Below are positions 1-8,664 of a stretch of DNA of 30,338 bases, piece by piece. How positions within the stretch are numbered: position 1 is the stretch's first letter; each line of letters begins with the position of its first letter. This DNA comes from JBDKGH01 sp039798265 (GTDB lineage Bacteria; Bacteroidota; Bacteroidia; Flavobacteriales_D; Sanyastnellaceae), in NCBI GenBank assembly GCA_039798265.1, contig JBDKGH010000041.1:1-30338 (forward strand), written 5' to 3'. A program made the translations under genes and the position numbers. The notes under the pieces are model-generated. The model saw only the letters and a program-made list of their open reading frames with translations. It did no database searches and was not told the DNA's origin.

Positions 1-1733
1 AGCGTATTCCGATCATAAGTAACACGAAATATACCCGCTGTAAAATCGGTGCGGTCAGCCGTATCAACAGACAAAAACTGATTGGTCTGATAATATTGAT
101 CGAACAAATACAAGTAAGAAGCTTCTGCTCTAATTTTCCCTTGATTACCAGCGCGCATGTTCACCGCTAGGTTACCAAATCGCTCATTCAGCAGAATAAA
201 AGAAGGCTTTACGTCTTCAAAAAAGGCCGATAAACTTTTGTAATAATCCCATCGGTTTTGGGTGTAGGAAGTTTCGATATTGATGGGGAAACTGCGAGAA
301 GCAATATCCCAGCGCAAACCCACATGCAGCGATCCATAGAAGCGGCCGAAGTAACTGTTGGCATCCAGAGTAGCGGCTGACTTTCTGAAAAGATTGTATC
401 GCAAGCCCACGAATCCGGTGTTGATCGAGCGAGAGGAGAAGTTACCACCGAAGGACAAAAACAAATCCTTTTCCTTTTGAATTTCAAAATTCATCTTGTA
501 CTTGCCCGTAGAACTATTGTAGGTAAGCATAGGAAAAACAGACTGCACCTTTTCATCAGCAAACACGCGGAAATAAGGTTCTTTTAAAGAAGATAAAGGA
601 ACATCGCCTTGGCGGCGTCCCATCATTTTATGGATGTAACTTTTTTGTGATTTATCTACGCCATCCACTAGAATTTCTTCTACTACCAATGGCTTGAATT
701 TCTTACGGAACAATTTTCTTTTCTCTGCTCTTTCTTCCGCGGTCACCCTGCGATCGATAAGTGCTTTGATCACCTCTATGCTATCTGCCGTGGCTAAATA
801 ACCCGCTCGTATAGCCTCACTTATTTTATCAAAATCAAAAGTGCCAATGGACTGCACATCAGGTCGCACCACCACTACATTTTCGCACGGGTTGGTAATG
901 GGATCGCGAAACATGATCATGGCTTGCAGTTGAGAAAAAATATCCTCTTCCTGCGGGCTAGGCGCCTCGCCAGAAACATTACATCCCAAAATAACATCAG
1001 GCATAAAATCCTGATACACGACATTAATCGGAAAGTTGTTATAGATACCACCATCGTAAAGCAAATCGCCATTAATGCGACGTGGAGGCAGATAAAAAGG
1101 ATAGGTGCTCGAGGCCCTAACCGCAAGGTTTAGCGAGCCATCGCGGAATACAACTTCTTGCTTCTTTTCCACATTAGCCGCGATGCATCGAAAAGGAATA
1201 AATAAACTATCAAATTGATACTTCGCTGCAGCGTCTGCTTGGCTCAATCCTTCCATCAACTTCCAATCCATGAGCACCGGATTGATGAGGTTAGTGGGCA
1301 GAGCATTCGATATAATCTGACCCTTTTTATACTTCAAGGTTGCTGCACTAGCATCAGGGTCACTTTGCAGGTAGTAAAACTTCATGCTCACATCGAGCTC
1401 TCCCTCTGCCATCATTTGAAATTCGGGCGAGTGAACTAAACTATCCATTTCTTCAATAGAATAGCCCGCAGCATACATGGCTCCAATCATAGCGCCCATG
1501 CTTGTGCCACCGATGTAATCAATGGGAATATTTTGTTCTTCTAAATACTTGAGAAAGCCGAGATGCACCATGGCTGTAGCCCCACCACCACTCAACACTA
1601 CGCCTACTTTTTGTGCTAACGCTATAGGCCGGCCAATGAACAAAAAAGAGAAAACCACCAACAACAGTCGCAGGACAGCCGTCTTGCTTGCGCCAAGTAG
1701 TTTTACATCGTTTTTCATCACCGCTAATGTCAT
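1..1733 (-). CDS. Patatin-like phospholipase with C-terminal outer-membrane barrel (3' end outside window)
   Basis: The minus strand is open from an ATG at 1733 to the window edge, giving 577 visible residues. A hydrophobic segment at about residues 19-40 ending in ALA-Q looks like a signal peptide; an internal ATG at 1718 would also serve. The patatin fold follows: a Gly-rich oxyanion motif (LSGGGATA, about 48-54), the nucleophile elbow GTSMG (Ser78) and the DGG catalytic Asp (YDGGIYNNFP). After the lipase domain there is a POTRA-like stretch and then alternating amphipathic strands typical of an Omp85/BamA-type barrel. This is the usual Bacteroidota PlpD-like layout: a surface or periplasmic esterase carried on its own barrel. 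It begins 29 bp after the receptor-like gene and is probably co-transcribed with it. Substrate unknown. Confidence 0.9.
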   Translation of the reverse strand, partial: MTLAVMKNDVKLLGASKTAVLRLLLVVFSFLFIGRPIALAQKVGVVLSGGGATAMVHLGFLKYLEEQNIPIDYIGGTSMGAMIGAMYAAGYSIEEMDSLVHSPEFQMMAEGELDVSMKFYYLQSDPDASAATLKYKKGQIISNALPTNLINPVLMDWKLMEGLSQADAAAKYQFDSLFIPFRCIAANVEKKQEVVFRDGSLNLAVRASSTYPFYLPPRRINGDLLYDGGIYNNFPINVVYQDFMPDVILGCNVSGEAPSPQEEDIFSQLQAMIMFRDPITNPCENVVVVRPDVQSIGTFDFDKISEAIRAGYLATADSIEVIKALIDRRVTAEERAEKRKLFRKKFKPLVVEEILVDGVDKSQKSYIHKMMGRRQGDVPLSSLKEPYFRVFADEKVQSVFPMLTYNSSTGKYKMNFEIQKEKDLFLSFGGNFSSRSINTGFVGLRYNLFRKSAATLDANSYFGRFYGSLHVGLRWDIASRSFPINIETSYTQNRWDYYKSLSAFFEDVKPSFILLNERFGNLAVNMRAGNQGKIRAEASYLYLFDQYYQTNQFLSVDTADRTDFTAGIFRVTYDRNT

Positions 1734-1762
1734 TATAATTTCCGTGCAGTGAACCGCTCTTC

Positions 1763-2572
1763 TCAAAGAGTTTTCAAGACTGCGATTCTCGTATTCAACT
1801 CGTTAAAATAAGCGGGCACCTCTTTTAAAGAAGAGCCATACCAACTAAATCGTTCTCCACTCACTATCAATACAGGTATTCCATCCAGGCGTTTGGTCCA
1901 TTCATCGGCATGTGCCTCGGTAAAAGGAAAAGGTTCGGTGGACAATAGGAGCACGTCAGGAGCTAAACGTTTAATTTCCTCGGCGCTAGTGATCGGATAA
2001 CGCTCATCCTCATGCCGATCAAATACATTCTGCGCTCCCCAAACCCTCAATAAATCATGGATAAAGGTATGCTTACCAATGGTCATACAGGGTTGATTCC
2101 ATATCAAGTAAGCTACTGAAAGTCTGCTCTGAGGTTGATAAGCACTAAACTCCTTTTGGATTTCCTGCATCAACTGTGCTGCCTTTTCCTCCCGAGCAAT
2201 GAGCACACCCACTTGACGAATCATCTCCATCGCTTCTGCTAAGGTGTAGATATCACTCATCCAAACGGGAAAGCGAGCAGCCAACCATTCGATGTCCTCT
2301 ATGCTATTTTCTTCTTTATTACCTATAATCAAATCAGGCTGCAACTGAGCGATCAATTCTCTATTGATCTGCTTTGTACCTCCAATTCGCGTTTTTGTTC
2401 TAAACCACTCATCAGGAGCTATGCAAAACTTGGTTATTCCAATCACCTCATTTTCTAAACCCAAATCGTGCAGCAATTCAGTTTGAGAGGGCACCAAAGA
2501 GATTATCCGCTGAGGTCTTTCGGCGCACTGAACGGTTCGTCCCATTTGGTCTATAACACTTCTGAATGGCAT
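1763..2572 (-). CDS. Helical-backbone metal receptor / cobalamin-binding (BtuF-like) protein without signal peptide
   Basis: 269 aa with the two-lobed layout of class III periplasmic binding proteins: the N-lobe begins RIISLVPSQTELLHDLG (residues 22-38), followed by QLQPDLIIG, a long central helix region, and a C-lobe containing TIGKHTFIHDLLRVWGAQN. Family members bind vitamin B12, haem or iron-siderophores for an ABC importer. This copy has no hydrophobic leader: residue 1 leads straight into the receptor fold, so export is not evident. No permease or ATPase gene adjoins it; it is followed by a patatin gene. A TAGTTTTG octamer lies 4 nt before the ATG. The fold assignment is good; ligand and location are inference. 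It could be a cytoplasmic ligand-binding relative. Confidence 0.8.
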   Translation of the reverse strand: MPFRSVIDQMGRTVQCAERPQRIISLVPSQTELLHDLGLENEVIGITKFCIAPDEWFRTKTRIGGTKQINRELIAQLQPDLIIGNKEENSIEDIEWLAARFPVWMSDIYTLAEAMEMIRQVGVLIAREEKAAQLMQEIQKEFSAYQPQSRLSVAYLIWNQPCMTIGKHTFIHDLLRVWGAQNVFDRHEDERYPITSAEEIKRLAPDVLLLSTEPFPFTEAHADEWTKRLDGIPVLIVSGERFSWYGSSLKEVPAYFNELNTRIAVLKTL

Positions 2573-2576
2573 GGCG

Positions 2577-2584
2577 CAAAACTA
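2577..2584 (-). promoter_or_regulatory. -7-like promoter octamer, 4 nt before the BtuF-like ATG
   Basis: TAGTTTTG on the minus strand matches the Bacteroidota -7 consensus TAnnTTTG. It is separated from the ATG at 2572 by CGCC only. No good -33 TTTG is visible at the expected distance. If used, transcription would begin on or beside the start codon. Confidence 0.5.
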
Positions 2585-2678
2585 ATGGAGGAATGAGGCT
2601 TTTCTGACACCTTTCACCGCTAAAAAACAACCGTTCACATTCATTTAATACAAGAGAACAATTACATGGCTCGGGTTG

Positions 2679-2686
2679 TAACTTTG
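2679..2686 (+). promoter_or_regulatory. -7-like promoter octamer, 4 nt before the histidine kinase ATG
   Basis: TAACTTTG matches TAnnTTTG and is followed by TCCT and then the ATG at 2691. With 2577-2584 it forms a divergent promoter pair in the 118-bp intergenic region. No clear -33 element is seen. Confidence 0.5.
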
Positions 2687-2690
2687 TCCT

Positions 2691-3626
2691 ATGCTTTTTC
2701 GCAATCAAAAAAGGACCATGACGGTTCTTTACATATTGGCCGTTTACATTTTACTACAGGTATGCTGGTGGGGCTATATGCTCACCGATGTATATACGCA
2801 GCTGTATGACGCACTTGGCCAGCTTGAAGGCCAATCGATGAACGACATTCGTTCGCGCAAAATTTCTATGCTCGTGGGTGAGGGAAGTGTGTTTGTTGTT
2901 TTGCTGATCCTCGGATTCTGGCAAATCAAGCGCGCCTTAAAACGTGAATTTGAATTGGCTCGAATGGAAAAAACATTTTTACTCAGTGTTACCCATGAGT
3001 TAAAAACGCCTATAGCCGCTGTAAAGCTTTCGCTTGAAACATTAAAATCACGCAAGCTCTCCGATGAACAACAAGCACAAATTTTGACCGATGCGCTCCG
3101 AGAAAATAACCGGCTTCAGTTTCTTTCTGAGAACATTCTGCTCGCCACTCGCCTCGATCAAAAACAGCACCACCTGCAAAAAGAAACCATTGACTTCAGT
3201 GCACTGATCTTAGCCGAGGTCAATCGCTTTCAGTTAACCACAGGCCGCTTAGAAAGTAATATCCAATCGAATTTACAACTGGTTGGAGAACCAGAACTAC
3301 TCAGGGCTTTGGTTTCGAATCTCATCGAAAATGCGCTGAAATATTCTTCCTCCGAAGAAGCGGTTTTTGTAGATGCAAAACACGAAAACAATCAGATCAT
3401 TTTATCTGTAGCCGATCATGGACAAGGCATTGCGGAAAAAGAACTGCCGCATATCTTCGAAAAATTCTATCGCATAGGCAATGAAGAAACCCGACGTCAC
3501 AAAGGCACAGGGCTCGGACTTTACATTGTAAAAAGTATTTTGAAATTGCACGAAGGAAAGATTGACGTTCGTTCCAATCAACCTCAAGGCACCATATTTA
3601 CCGTTCAACTGAACGCTATTCTTTAA
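2691..3626 (+). CDS. Membrane sensor histidine kinase (orphan)
   Basis: 311 aa. Two membrane helices (about 11-30 and 66-79) enclose a periplasmic loop of only about 35 residues, too small for a folded sensor domain. The phosphoacceptor is in SVTHELKTPIAA (His102), followed by a DHp helix pair and a HATPase_c domain with an N box (NLIENALKYS), G1 (DHGQGIA), F box (IFEKFYR) and G2 (GTGLGLYIVK). All expected catalytic motifs are present, so it should be an active kinase. No response regulator lies beside it; gpmI starts at the nucleotide after its stop codon. The partner regulator must be elsewhere. The stimulus is unknown; a tiny extracytoplasmic loop suggests membrane- or partner-based sensing. 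Confidence 0.93.
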   Translation: MLFRNQKRTMTVLYILAVYILLQVCWWGYMLTDVYTQLYDALGQLEGQSMNDIRSRKISMLVGEGSVFVVLLILGFWQIKRALKREFELARMEKTFLLSVTHELKTPIAAVKLSLETLKSRKLSDEQQAQILTDALRENNRLQFLSENILLATRLDQKQHHLQKETIDFSALILAEVNRFQLTTGRLESNIQSNLQLVGEPELLRALVSNLIENALKYSSSEEAVFVDAKHENNQIILSVADHGQGIAEKELPHIFEKFYRIGNEETRRHKGTGLGLYIVKSILKLHEGKIDVRSNQPQGTIFTVQLNAIL

Positions 3627-5144
3627 ATGATGACAAAAAAAGTAGGTTTAATTATCCTCGACGGATGGGGGCATGGAAAAAAAGATGGCAGTAATGCCAT
3701 CTATACGGCAAACACTCCTTTTACAGATAGTTTGTATCAGCGATTTGCCCATGCAGAGCTGCGCACAGATGGCGAAAATGTGGGCTTACCTGAAGGCCAA
3801 ATGGGAAACAGTGAAGTTGGCCATATGAATATTGGTGCAGGACGTGTAGTCTATCAAGACCTAGTGAAAATTCATGTTGCAATTCGTGAAAAACAGTTTC
3901 AGCAACATCCTGTATTAGTAGCCGCATTGCAACATGCAAAATATCATCAAAAACAAGTGCACTTTATGGGCTTGGTGAGTGATGGTGGAGTGCACTCACA
4001 CCTCGATCATCTGAAAGCGCTGTGCAGCATGACCCAAGATTTTGGATTGGAAAATGTTTTCGTTCATGCCTTTACCGACGGGCGCGACACTGACCCTAAA
4101 AGTGGCGCCGCTTTTATCACTGAACTCGAACATCACTTGCAGCATACGCCCGCACGTATTGCTTCTGTGGTAGGCCGCTATTTTGCTATGGATCGTGACA
4201 AGCGTTGGGAACGGGTAAAAAAAGCATACGATTTATTGTGTAGTGGTAAAGGTACTCCTGTGCATTCGGCCATGGAAGCCATCGAACAGTCCTACGCAGT
4301 AGATATCACCGATGAGTTCATTGAACCGCATGTGATCGTTTCTGACGATGCGCCACTTGCTGTGATAAAAGAAGGAGATGTAGTGATTTGTTTCAACTTC
4401 CGTACTGATCGCTGTCGTGAAATCACCCAAGCCTTGACCCAGCAAGACTTCCCAGACTTTGGCATGAAAGCCCTATCGCTATACTATGTCACCATGACCA
4501 AGTACGACGAGACGTATAAAAACGTTCATGTGGTATATGAAAAAGACAACCTTTCGCAAACCTTAGGCGAAGTGTTGGAGGCCGCCGGAAAAACCCAAGT
4601 GCGCATTGCCGAAACAGAAAAATATCCGCACGTTACCTTTTTCTTTTCTGGAGGAAGAGAGCAAGAATTCAGTGGTGAACGTCGATTAATGGTAGCTTCC
4701 CCGAAAGTGGCTACTTATGACCTAATGCCCGAAATGAGTGCTCCTGGCATTGCACAAGCGATGGTAGCAGACCTGCAAGAAAACCAACCTGATTTTTTCT
4801 GTCTCAATTTTGCTAACCCAGATATGGTTGGACATACAGGTGTTTTTTCAGCTATTATAAAAGCTGTTGAAACAACTGACCGCTGTTTACAGGAGGTGGT
4901 AGAAGCCGGGGAAAAATGGGGATATTCTTTCATCGTTATTGCCGACCATGGCAATGCAGATTTTGCCATCAATGAAGATGGAAGTCCAAACACCGCGCAT
5001 ACAACCAATCCTGTACCTATTTGGATACTTGATGAATCTGTTCAACATGTTGCTAATGGTAAACTCGCCGATGTAGCTCCTACCGTTTTAAAAATGTTAG
5101 GTGTTGCACAACCTGAGGCGATGACGGGACATGCATTGATCTAA
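3627..5144 (+). CDS. gpmI: 2,3-bisphosphoglycerate-independent phosphoglycerate mutase
   Basis: 505 aa, the usual length for cofactor-independent PGAM, which interconverts 3- and 2-phosphoglycerate in glycolysis and gluconeogenesis using Mn2+. It has the N-terminal metal motif LDGWGHG (Asp12), the phosphoserine nucleophile in GQMGNSEVGHMN (Ser62), the substrate motifs TDGRDTDP and GRYFAMDRDKRWER, and C-terminal metal ligands in ANPDMVGHTG and IADHGNAD. The ATG directly follows the TAA of the kinase gene with no spacer; a second ATG is the next codon. Expression therefore probably depends on the kinase transcript, by translational coupling or reinitiation. A strong terminator follows. Confidence 0.98.
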   Translation: MMTKKVGLIILDGWGHGKKDGSNAIYTANTPFTDSLYQRFAHAELRTDGENVGLPEGQMGNSEVGHMNIGAGRVVYQDLVKIHVAIREKQFQQHPVLVAALQHAKYHQKQVHFMGLVSDGGVHSHLDHLKALCSMTQDFGLENVFVHAFTDGRDTDPKSGAAFITELEHHLQHTPARIASVVGRYFAMDRDKRWERVKKAYDLLCSGKGTPVHSAMEAIEQSYAVDITDEFIEPHVIVSDDAPLAVIKEGDVVICFNFRTDRCREITQALTQQDFPDFGMKALSLYYVTMTKYDETYKNVHVVYEKDNLSQTLGEVLEAAGKTQVRIAETEKYPHVTFFFSGGREQEFSGERRLMVASPKVATYDLMPEMSAPGIAQAMVADLQENQPDFFCLNFANPDMVGHTGVFSAIIKAVETTDRCLQEVVEAGEKWGYSFIVIADHGNADFAINEDGSPNTAHTTNPVPIWILDESVQHVANGKLADVAPTVLKMLGVAQPEAMTGHALI

Positions 5145-5156
5145 ATTTTTCTAACT

Positions 5157-5198
5157 AAAAAAAAGGCCCGACTCTTCATTAGAATCGGGCCTTTTTTT
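5157..5198. terminator. Bidirectional rho-independent terminator
   Basis: A perfect 7-bp GC-rich stem (GGCCCGA at 5165-5171 with TCGGGCC at 5185-5191, 13-nt loop) is flanked by eight As on the left and seven Ts on the right. It can therefore end both gpmI (plus) and the convergent T9SS substrate gene (minus). Confidence 0.92.
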
Positions 5199-5208
5199 AT
5201 GTTGTCTT

Positions 5209-7686
5209 TTATCTAGCCAAATGAACATAACCAGCGAATGACTCTCCATCGCTTCGGTTAAATATGTAGTAATACACGCCATCGGGAGCATCACCTCCAT
5301 TCCAATCGTTTTTGTAATCAGCGCTTTCGTGCACCAATCCTCCCCAACGATCAAAAATCAACACACTACTTCCAGGGAAAAACTCAACACCTGTAATAGT
5401 AAATGTTTCATTTAAATCATCTCCATTGGGAGTGAATATATCGGGAATAACAGTGTTACACACGTAAGACAAAATACTGGTTTGAACCGTTTGGTTACAT
5501 GCATCCACTACAGTGAAATTGGTAGTACCTGGCATCATTGCAGTGATGGAATAATCTGGATTCAACGCGAGCAATGTAGCATCGAAATTGATGGTGTAAG
5601 GCAGTGTACCGCCTGATACCAAAACTTCCGAAAACGTTCCCACACACAAATCAAATGGAATCACTGTGTTCAACGGAGAAGGCACGTCGATCACAAAATC
5701 GAGGGTAATCGACTCGCCACATACGTCAGTGATCACCACATCCTGCTCGCCCGCATCTGCAAATTCGAAGGTCACATTGGACGTCGTTTCACCTGTTGAC
5801 CAATCATAAGTATATGGTGATACACCATTGGTAATGGTTGGCACAACCAACTCTGTTGTATTCGGACAAATGAATACAGTTGGAGAAACAGAACCTACTA
5901 AACTAACATAGTCGATGATGTTAACCGACGCGCTCGTCGTTTGAGCTATTCCACATCCATCAACGTAATCATACGTAATGGTAAGTACTTCTGTTCCTTC
6001 TGTGGCATTATCGGCATTTACGACAATGGGAATCTCTACTTCTGTAGAACCAATGGGGATCGTAATAGACGAACCTAAAGATTGGTAGTCTGTGCCTGAA
6101 GTAGCCGAGCCGCTAACGGTGAAATTCACGTTATCTGCTGTCGTGGTATTGGATTGGCTAATCACAAAATTGGCATCCATGCACCCTTCAATAACGGCAC
6201 CATTGGGTGCGATGTTCAAGGGGTCTTCGATGTTGGCTGTCAAAATAAATGGATCTGATTCTAAAGCGGTGAATTGGGCCTGCAAGGTTGTTCCACACAA
6301 ATCCGTAATTTCCAAATTGTAATCCCCGCCTTGCCCATCTTGCAAACTCAAGGTGGATTCAGTGCTATTGACCGGCCCCGTCCAGTTGTAGGCGAACGCT
6401 TGAACTCCATTTTCAGCAGTTGGCGTAACGGTGATGCTTCCTGTTCCAGGAATACACACATCTTCTACGCTTAAGGTTGGTTCTACATAATCTTGGATAA
6501 ACAACTCTGCTGAAGTGGTAATAACGTCGCCACAATCATTGAGGTAACTGAATGAAATGGTAATGTTTTCTGTGCTTTCAGCAAATGCATCTTCCAAAAC
6601 ATCGAGTGACACACTCACTGTTTCTTGCCCTACCGGTATGAAAACGGTATCGGGTAAAAAGGCATAGTCCACCCCTTCAATGGCGGCTCCACCTATTTGA
6701 AATACGATAGTATCTGCAATCGATTCGTTGGGTTGGAAGATGGAGAAAAAGCCATCATAACATCCTTCGATAATGGTATTCTGGGGCACGTTAATCGGAG
6801 GCGTATCGGTTTGAATACTTCCCGAAATATTGAATGAATTAGAAGAGAAACTGTTGGACTCCAAAAATACGCCGCTATCAAAAGCAGTATCAGTAGCATC
6901 GGCCACTGCAAACTTGATGTGATAGGTTTCACCACATTGCACTCGCGCTAAAGCTGTAATCGGAACTGTGAAACCATCATACTGCACTTCATTACCGCCT
7001 GTATTGGTGGTATTACTCGTATAGTAAACGTTGTATGATTCCCAGTTTGGATCAATGTCTTCGCAGTTGGACGCCACACCATTGGTACCTGCAACACCAG
7101 GTGTTACGGTATTAATGGCTACGTATGTTGTCGTTCCCGGAATAAGAGCAAGGTTTTCTCCATTATTCGCGAATGGACCGTTAAATCCAGGGCCGCTAAT
7201 GAAGAAACCGAACACGTCGTTAAAGGTGGAGCACGCATACTCTGGATATTCTTCCGAAGCAAAGACATAACGGAATTGAATGGTATCCCCACTTGGCACG
7301 AAGTCGAACTCAATCACCGCCTCGTCATTCAAAGTGAAAGCCGTCAATTGGTTCAGGTCATCATCAGAGTAAGTACCCAAAGAAGAAGAACCTGATCCAC
7401 CCGCATTATTTGGACCGATGGCCGTTGCCACATCACCTGCCGCCATGATGAGTCCACTGGGCAGCCCAATGTTTGAGTTGGCACTGTTAAATGACCCAAC
7501 TTGAATACTCACGGTATTCGCAGGAGCTCCATTAAAGGTAATGTTAGTGGCGGTAACCCCGCTTCCTAATAGGACTTGGCTAACGTATTGCTCCACTGTC
7601 ATGGTATTATCAATGACCAATTGAGCAGAAGATGACGTAGATAATAGATAAGCGATAGATACGAGTAGTAATGAGCGCAACTTCAT
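5209..7686 (-). CDS. Secreted choice-of-anchor L / type B T9SS (CHU_C) substrate
   Basis: 825 aa. A signal peptide (residues 1-21, cleavage near SSSA-Q) is followed by a choice-of-anchor L type domain (about 40-285; recognisable from GLPSGLIMAAGDV, FDFVPSGDTIQFRYVFASEE and NDVFGFFISGPGF). Two homologous Calx-beta-like modules follow (about 300-405 and 495-600), each starting with IEGC and containing GxDY, IPxGxxxVxI, a TE-rich acidic strand and IDYV. Between and after them are short Ig/PKD-like modules. The C terminus (about 745-825) is the gliding-associated CHU_C domain (IFTPNGDDLNETF, IFDRWGGLVHES, DGVYYYIF). It is exported by Sec and then across the outer membrane by T9SS with type B sorting. 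Probable cell-surface or released adhesin; binding target unknown. It has no adjacent PorP/SprF gene. Confidence 0.92.
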   Translation of the reverse strand: MKLRSLLLVSIAYLLSTSSSAQLVIDNTMTVEQYVSQVLLGSGVTATNITFNGAPANTVSIQVGSFNSANSNIGLPSGLIMAAGDVATAIGPNNAGGSGSSSLGTYSDDDLNQLTAFTLNDEAVIEFDFVPSGDTIQFRYVFASEEYPEYACSTFNDVFGFFISGPGFNGPFANNGENLALIPGTTTYVAINTVTPGVAGTNGVASNCEDIDPNWESYNVYYTSNTTNTGGNEVQYDGFTVPITALARVQCGETYHIKFAVADATDTAFDSGVFLESNSFSSNSFNISGSIQTDTPPINVPQNTIIEGCYDGFFSIFQPNESIADTIVFQIGGAAIEGVDYAFLPDTVFIPVGQETVSVSLDVLEDAFAESTENITISFSYLNDCGDVITTSAELFIQDYVEPTLSVEDVCIPGTGSITVTPTAENGVQAFAYNWTGPVNSTESTLSLQDGQGGDYNLEITDLCGTTLQAQFTALESDPFILTANIEDPLNIAPNGAVIEGCMDANFVISQSNTTTADNVNFTVSGSATSGTDYQSLGSSITIPIGSTEVEIPIVVNADNATEGTEVLTITYDYVDGCGIAQTTSASVNIIDYVSLVGSVSPTVFICPNTTELVVPTITNGVSPYTYDWSTGETTSNVTFEFADAGEQDVVITDVCGESITLDFVIDVPSPLNTVIPFDLCVGTFSEVLVSGGTLPYTINFDATLLALNPDYSITAMMPGTTNFTVVDACNQTVQTSILSYVCNTVIPDIFTPNGDDLNETFTITGVEFFPGSSVLIFDRWGGLVHESADYKNDWNGGDAPDGVYYYIFNRSDGESFAGYVHLAR

Positions 7687-7708
7687 AGAAAGATTTTTTG
7701 GTTTTGGG

Positions 7709-7735
7709 CTTCCCCTTCAGGATGATGAGGGGAAG
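7709..7735 (-). promoter_or_regulatory. Leader hairpin upstream of the T9SS substrate gene
   Basis: CTTCCCCT (7709-7716) pairs perfectly with AGGGGAAG (7728-7735), extendable by one T-G pair. It lies 23 nt before the ATG at 7686 within the probable 5' leader. There is no U-run, so it is not a terminator; a role in mRNA stability or translation is possible but unproven. Confidence 0.35.
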
Positions 7736-7902
7736 GTCGGAAAAGTTGCTTCACATTGCACACATCGGCTCAGTTTTTTTTCGTCACTATTGGATTTTAG
7801 CGAAAACCAGAACATTCCCTTGATTCTCACGAAAACACGATTTATTAACCGTTCATCCCATTAACTGTGGCTTCGAAAAAAAAACGTGCTTTCTTTGGGC
7901 AC

Positions 7903-8613
7903 ATGAAGGAAGAGTTAATCCGCATCGAAGAACTTACCAAACATTATAAGATTGGTAACGAAACCGTTAAAGCATTAAACGGAGTTAATCTTTCCATTCA
8001 AAAAAACGAGTATGTGGCGCTCATGGGGCCCTCCGGATCAGGAAAATCTACCCTGATGAATATCTTGGGTTGTTTAGATACGCCCAGCGGTGGACATTAT
8101 TACCTCAATGGTCCTGATGTGGCCGGCCGCACCGATAACGAACTCGCTGAAATTCGGAACAAAGAGATTGGCTTTGTATTCCAAACCTTTAATCTTCTCC
8201 CTCGTTATTCGGCCCTCGAAAATGTGGCTTTGCCCTTAGTATATGCGGGCATCAGCAAAGAAAATCGCCTCAAACGCGCCGAAGAAGTACTCAGACAGGT
8301 AGGGCTCGGTGATCGCATGCAACATAAACCCAATGAGCTTTCCGGTGGACAACGCCAGCGTGTAGCCGTGGCCCGTGCGCTGGTTAATAGCCCTTCGATC
8401 ATATTGGCCGACGAACCAACGGGAAACTTGGATACCAAAACAAGTTATGAGATCATGGGCCTTTTCCAAACCATTCATGACCTTGGAAATACCATCATTA
8501 TTGTGACCCACGAAGAGGATATTGCCCGCCACGCCCACCGCATTGTGCGCGTAAGAGATGGTGTGGTAGAATCCGATGAAAAAAATATACCCGCACGGAT
8601 GTCGATGCCGTAA
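7903..8613 (+). CDS. ABC transporter ATP-binding protein, LolD/MacB family
   Basis: 236 aa from the ATG at 7903; an upstream in-frame GTG at 7867 would add 12 Lys-rich residues before conserved sequence begins, so the ATG is preferred. The ATPase is complete: Walker A GPSGSGKST (42-50), Q-loop VFQTFNLLP (Gln94), signature LSGGQRQRV (146-153), Walker B IILADEPTGNLD and the switch His203 in VTHEED. The long ALENVALPLVYAGI segment is characteristic of the LolD/MacB/FtsE-like MacB superfamily, which energises lipoprotein release or tripartite efflux. No MacB/LolC-type permease is adjacent, so the partner is encoded elsewhere. asnS starts 51 bp downstream. Confidence 0.93.
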   Translation: MKEELIRIEELTKHYKIGNETVKALNGVNLSIQKNEYVALMGPSGSGKSTLMNILGCLDTPSGGHYYLNGPDVAGRTDNELAEIRNKEIGFVFQTFNLLPRYSALENVALPLVYAGISKENRLKRAEEVLRQVGLGDRMQHKPNELSGGQRQRVAVARALVNSPSIILADEPTGNLDTKTSYEIMGLFQTIHDLGNTIIIVTHEEDIARHAHRIVRVRDGVVESDEKNIPARMSMP

Positions 8614-8636
8614 GCACTTTTTTACTCAAATCATTG

Positions 8637-8644
8637 TATTTTCG
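8637..8644 (+). promoter_or_regulatory. -7-like octamer upstream of asnS
   Basis: TATTTTCG (consensus TAnnTTTG with one change) ends 20 nt before the asnS ATG at 8665. It suggests a short leader and a promoter separate from the ABC ATPase gene. Confidence 0.4.
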
Positions 8645-8664
8645 CGGGCCTAAATAGGAAGAAC

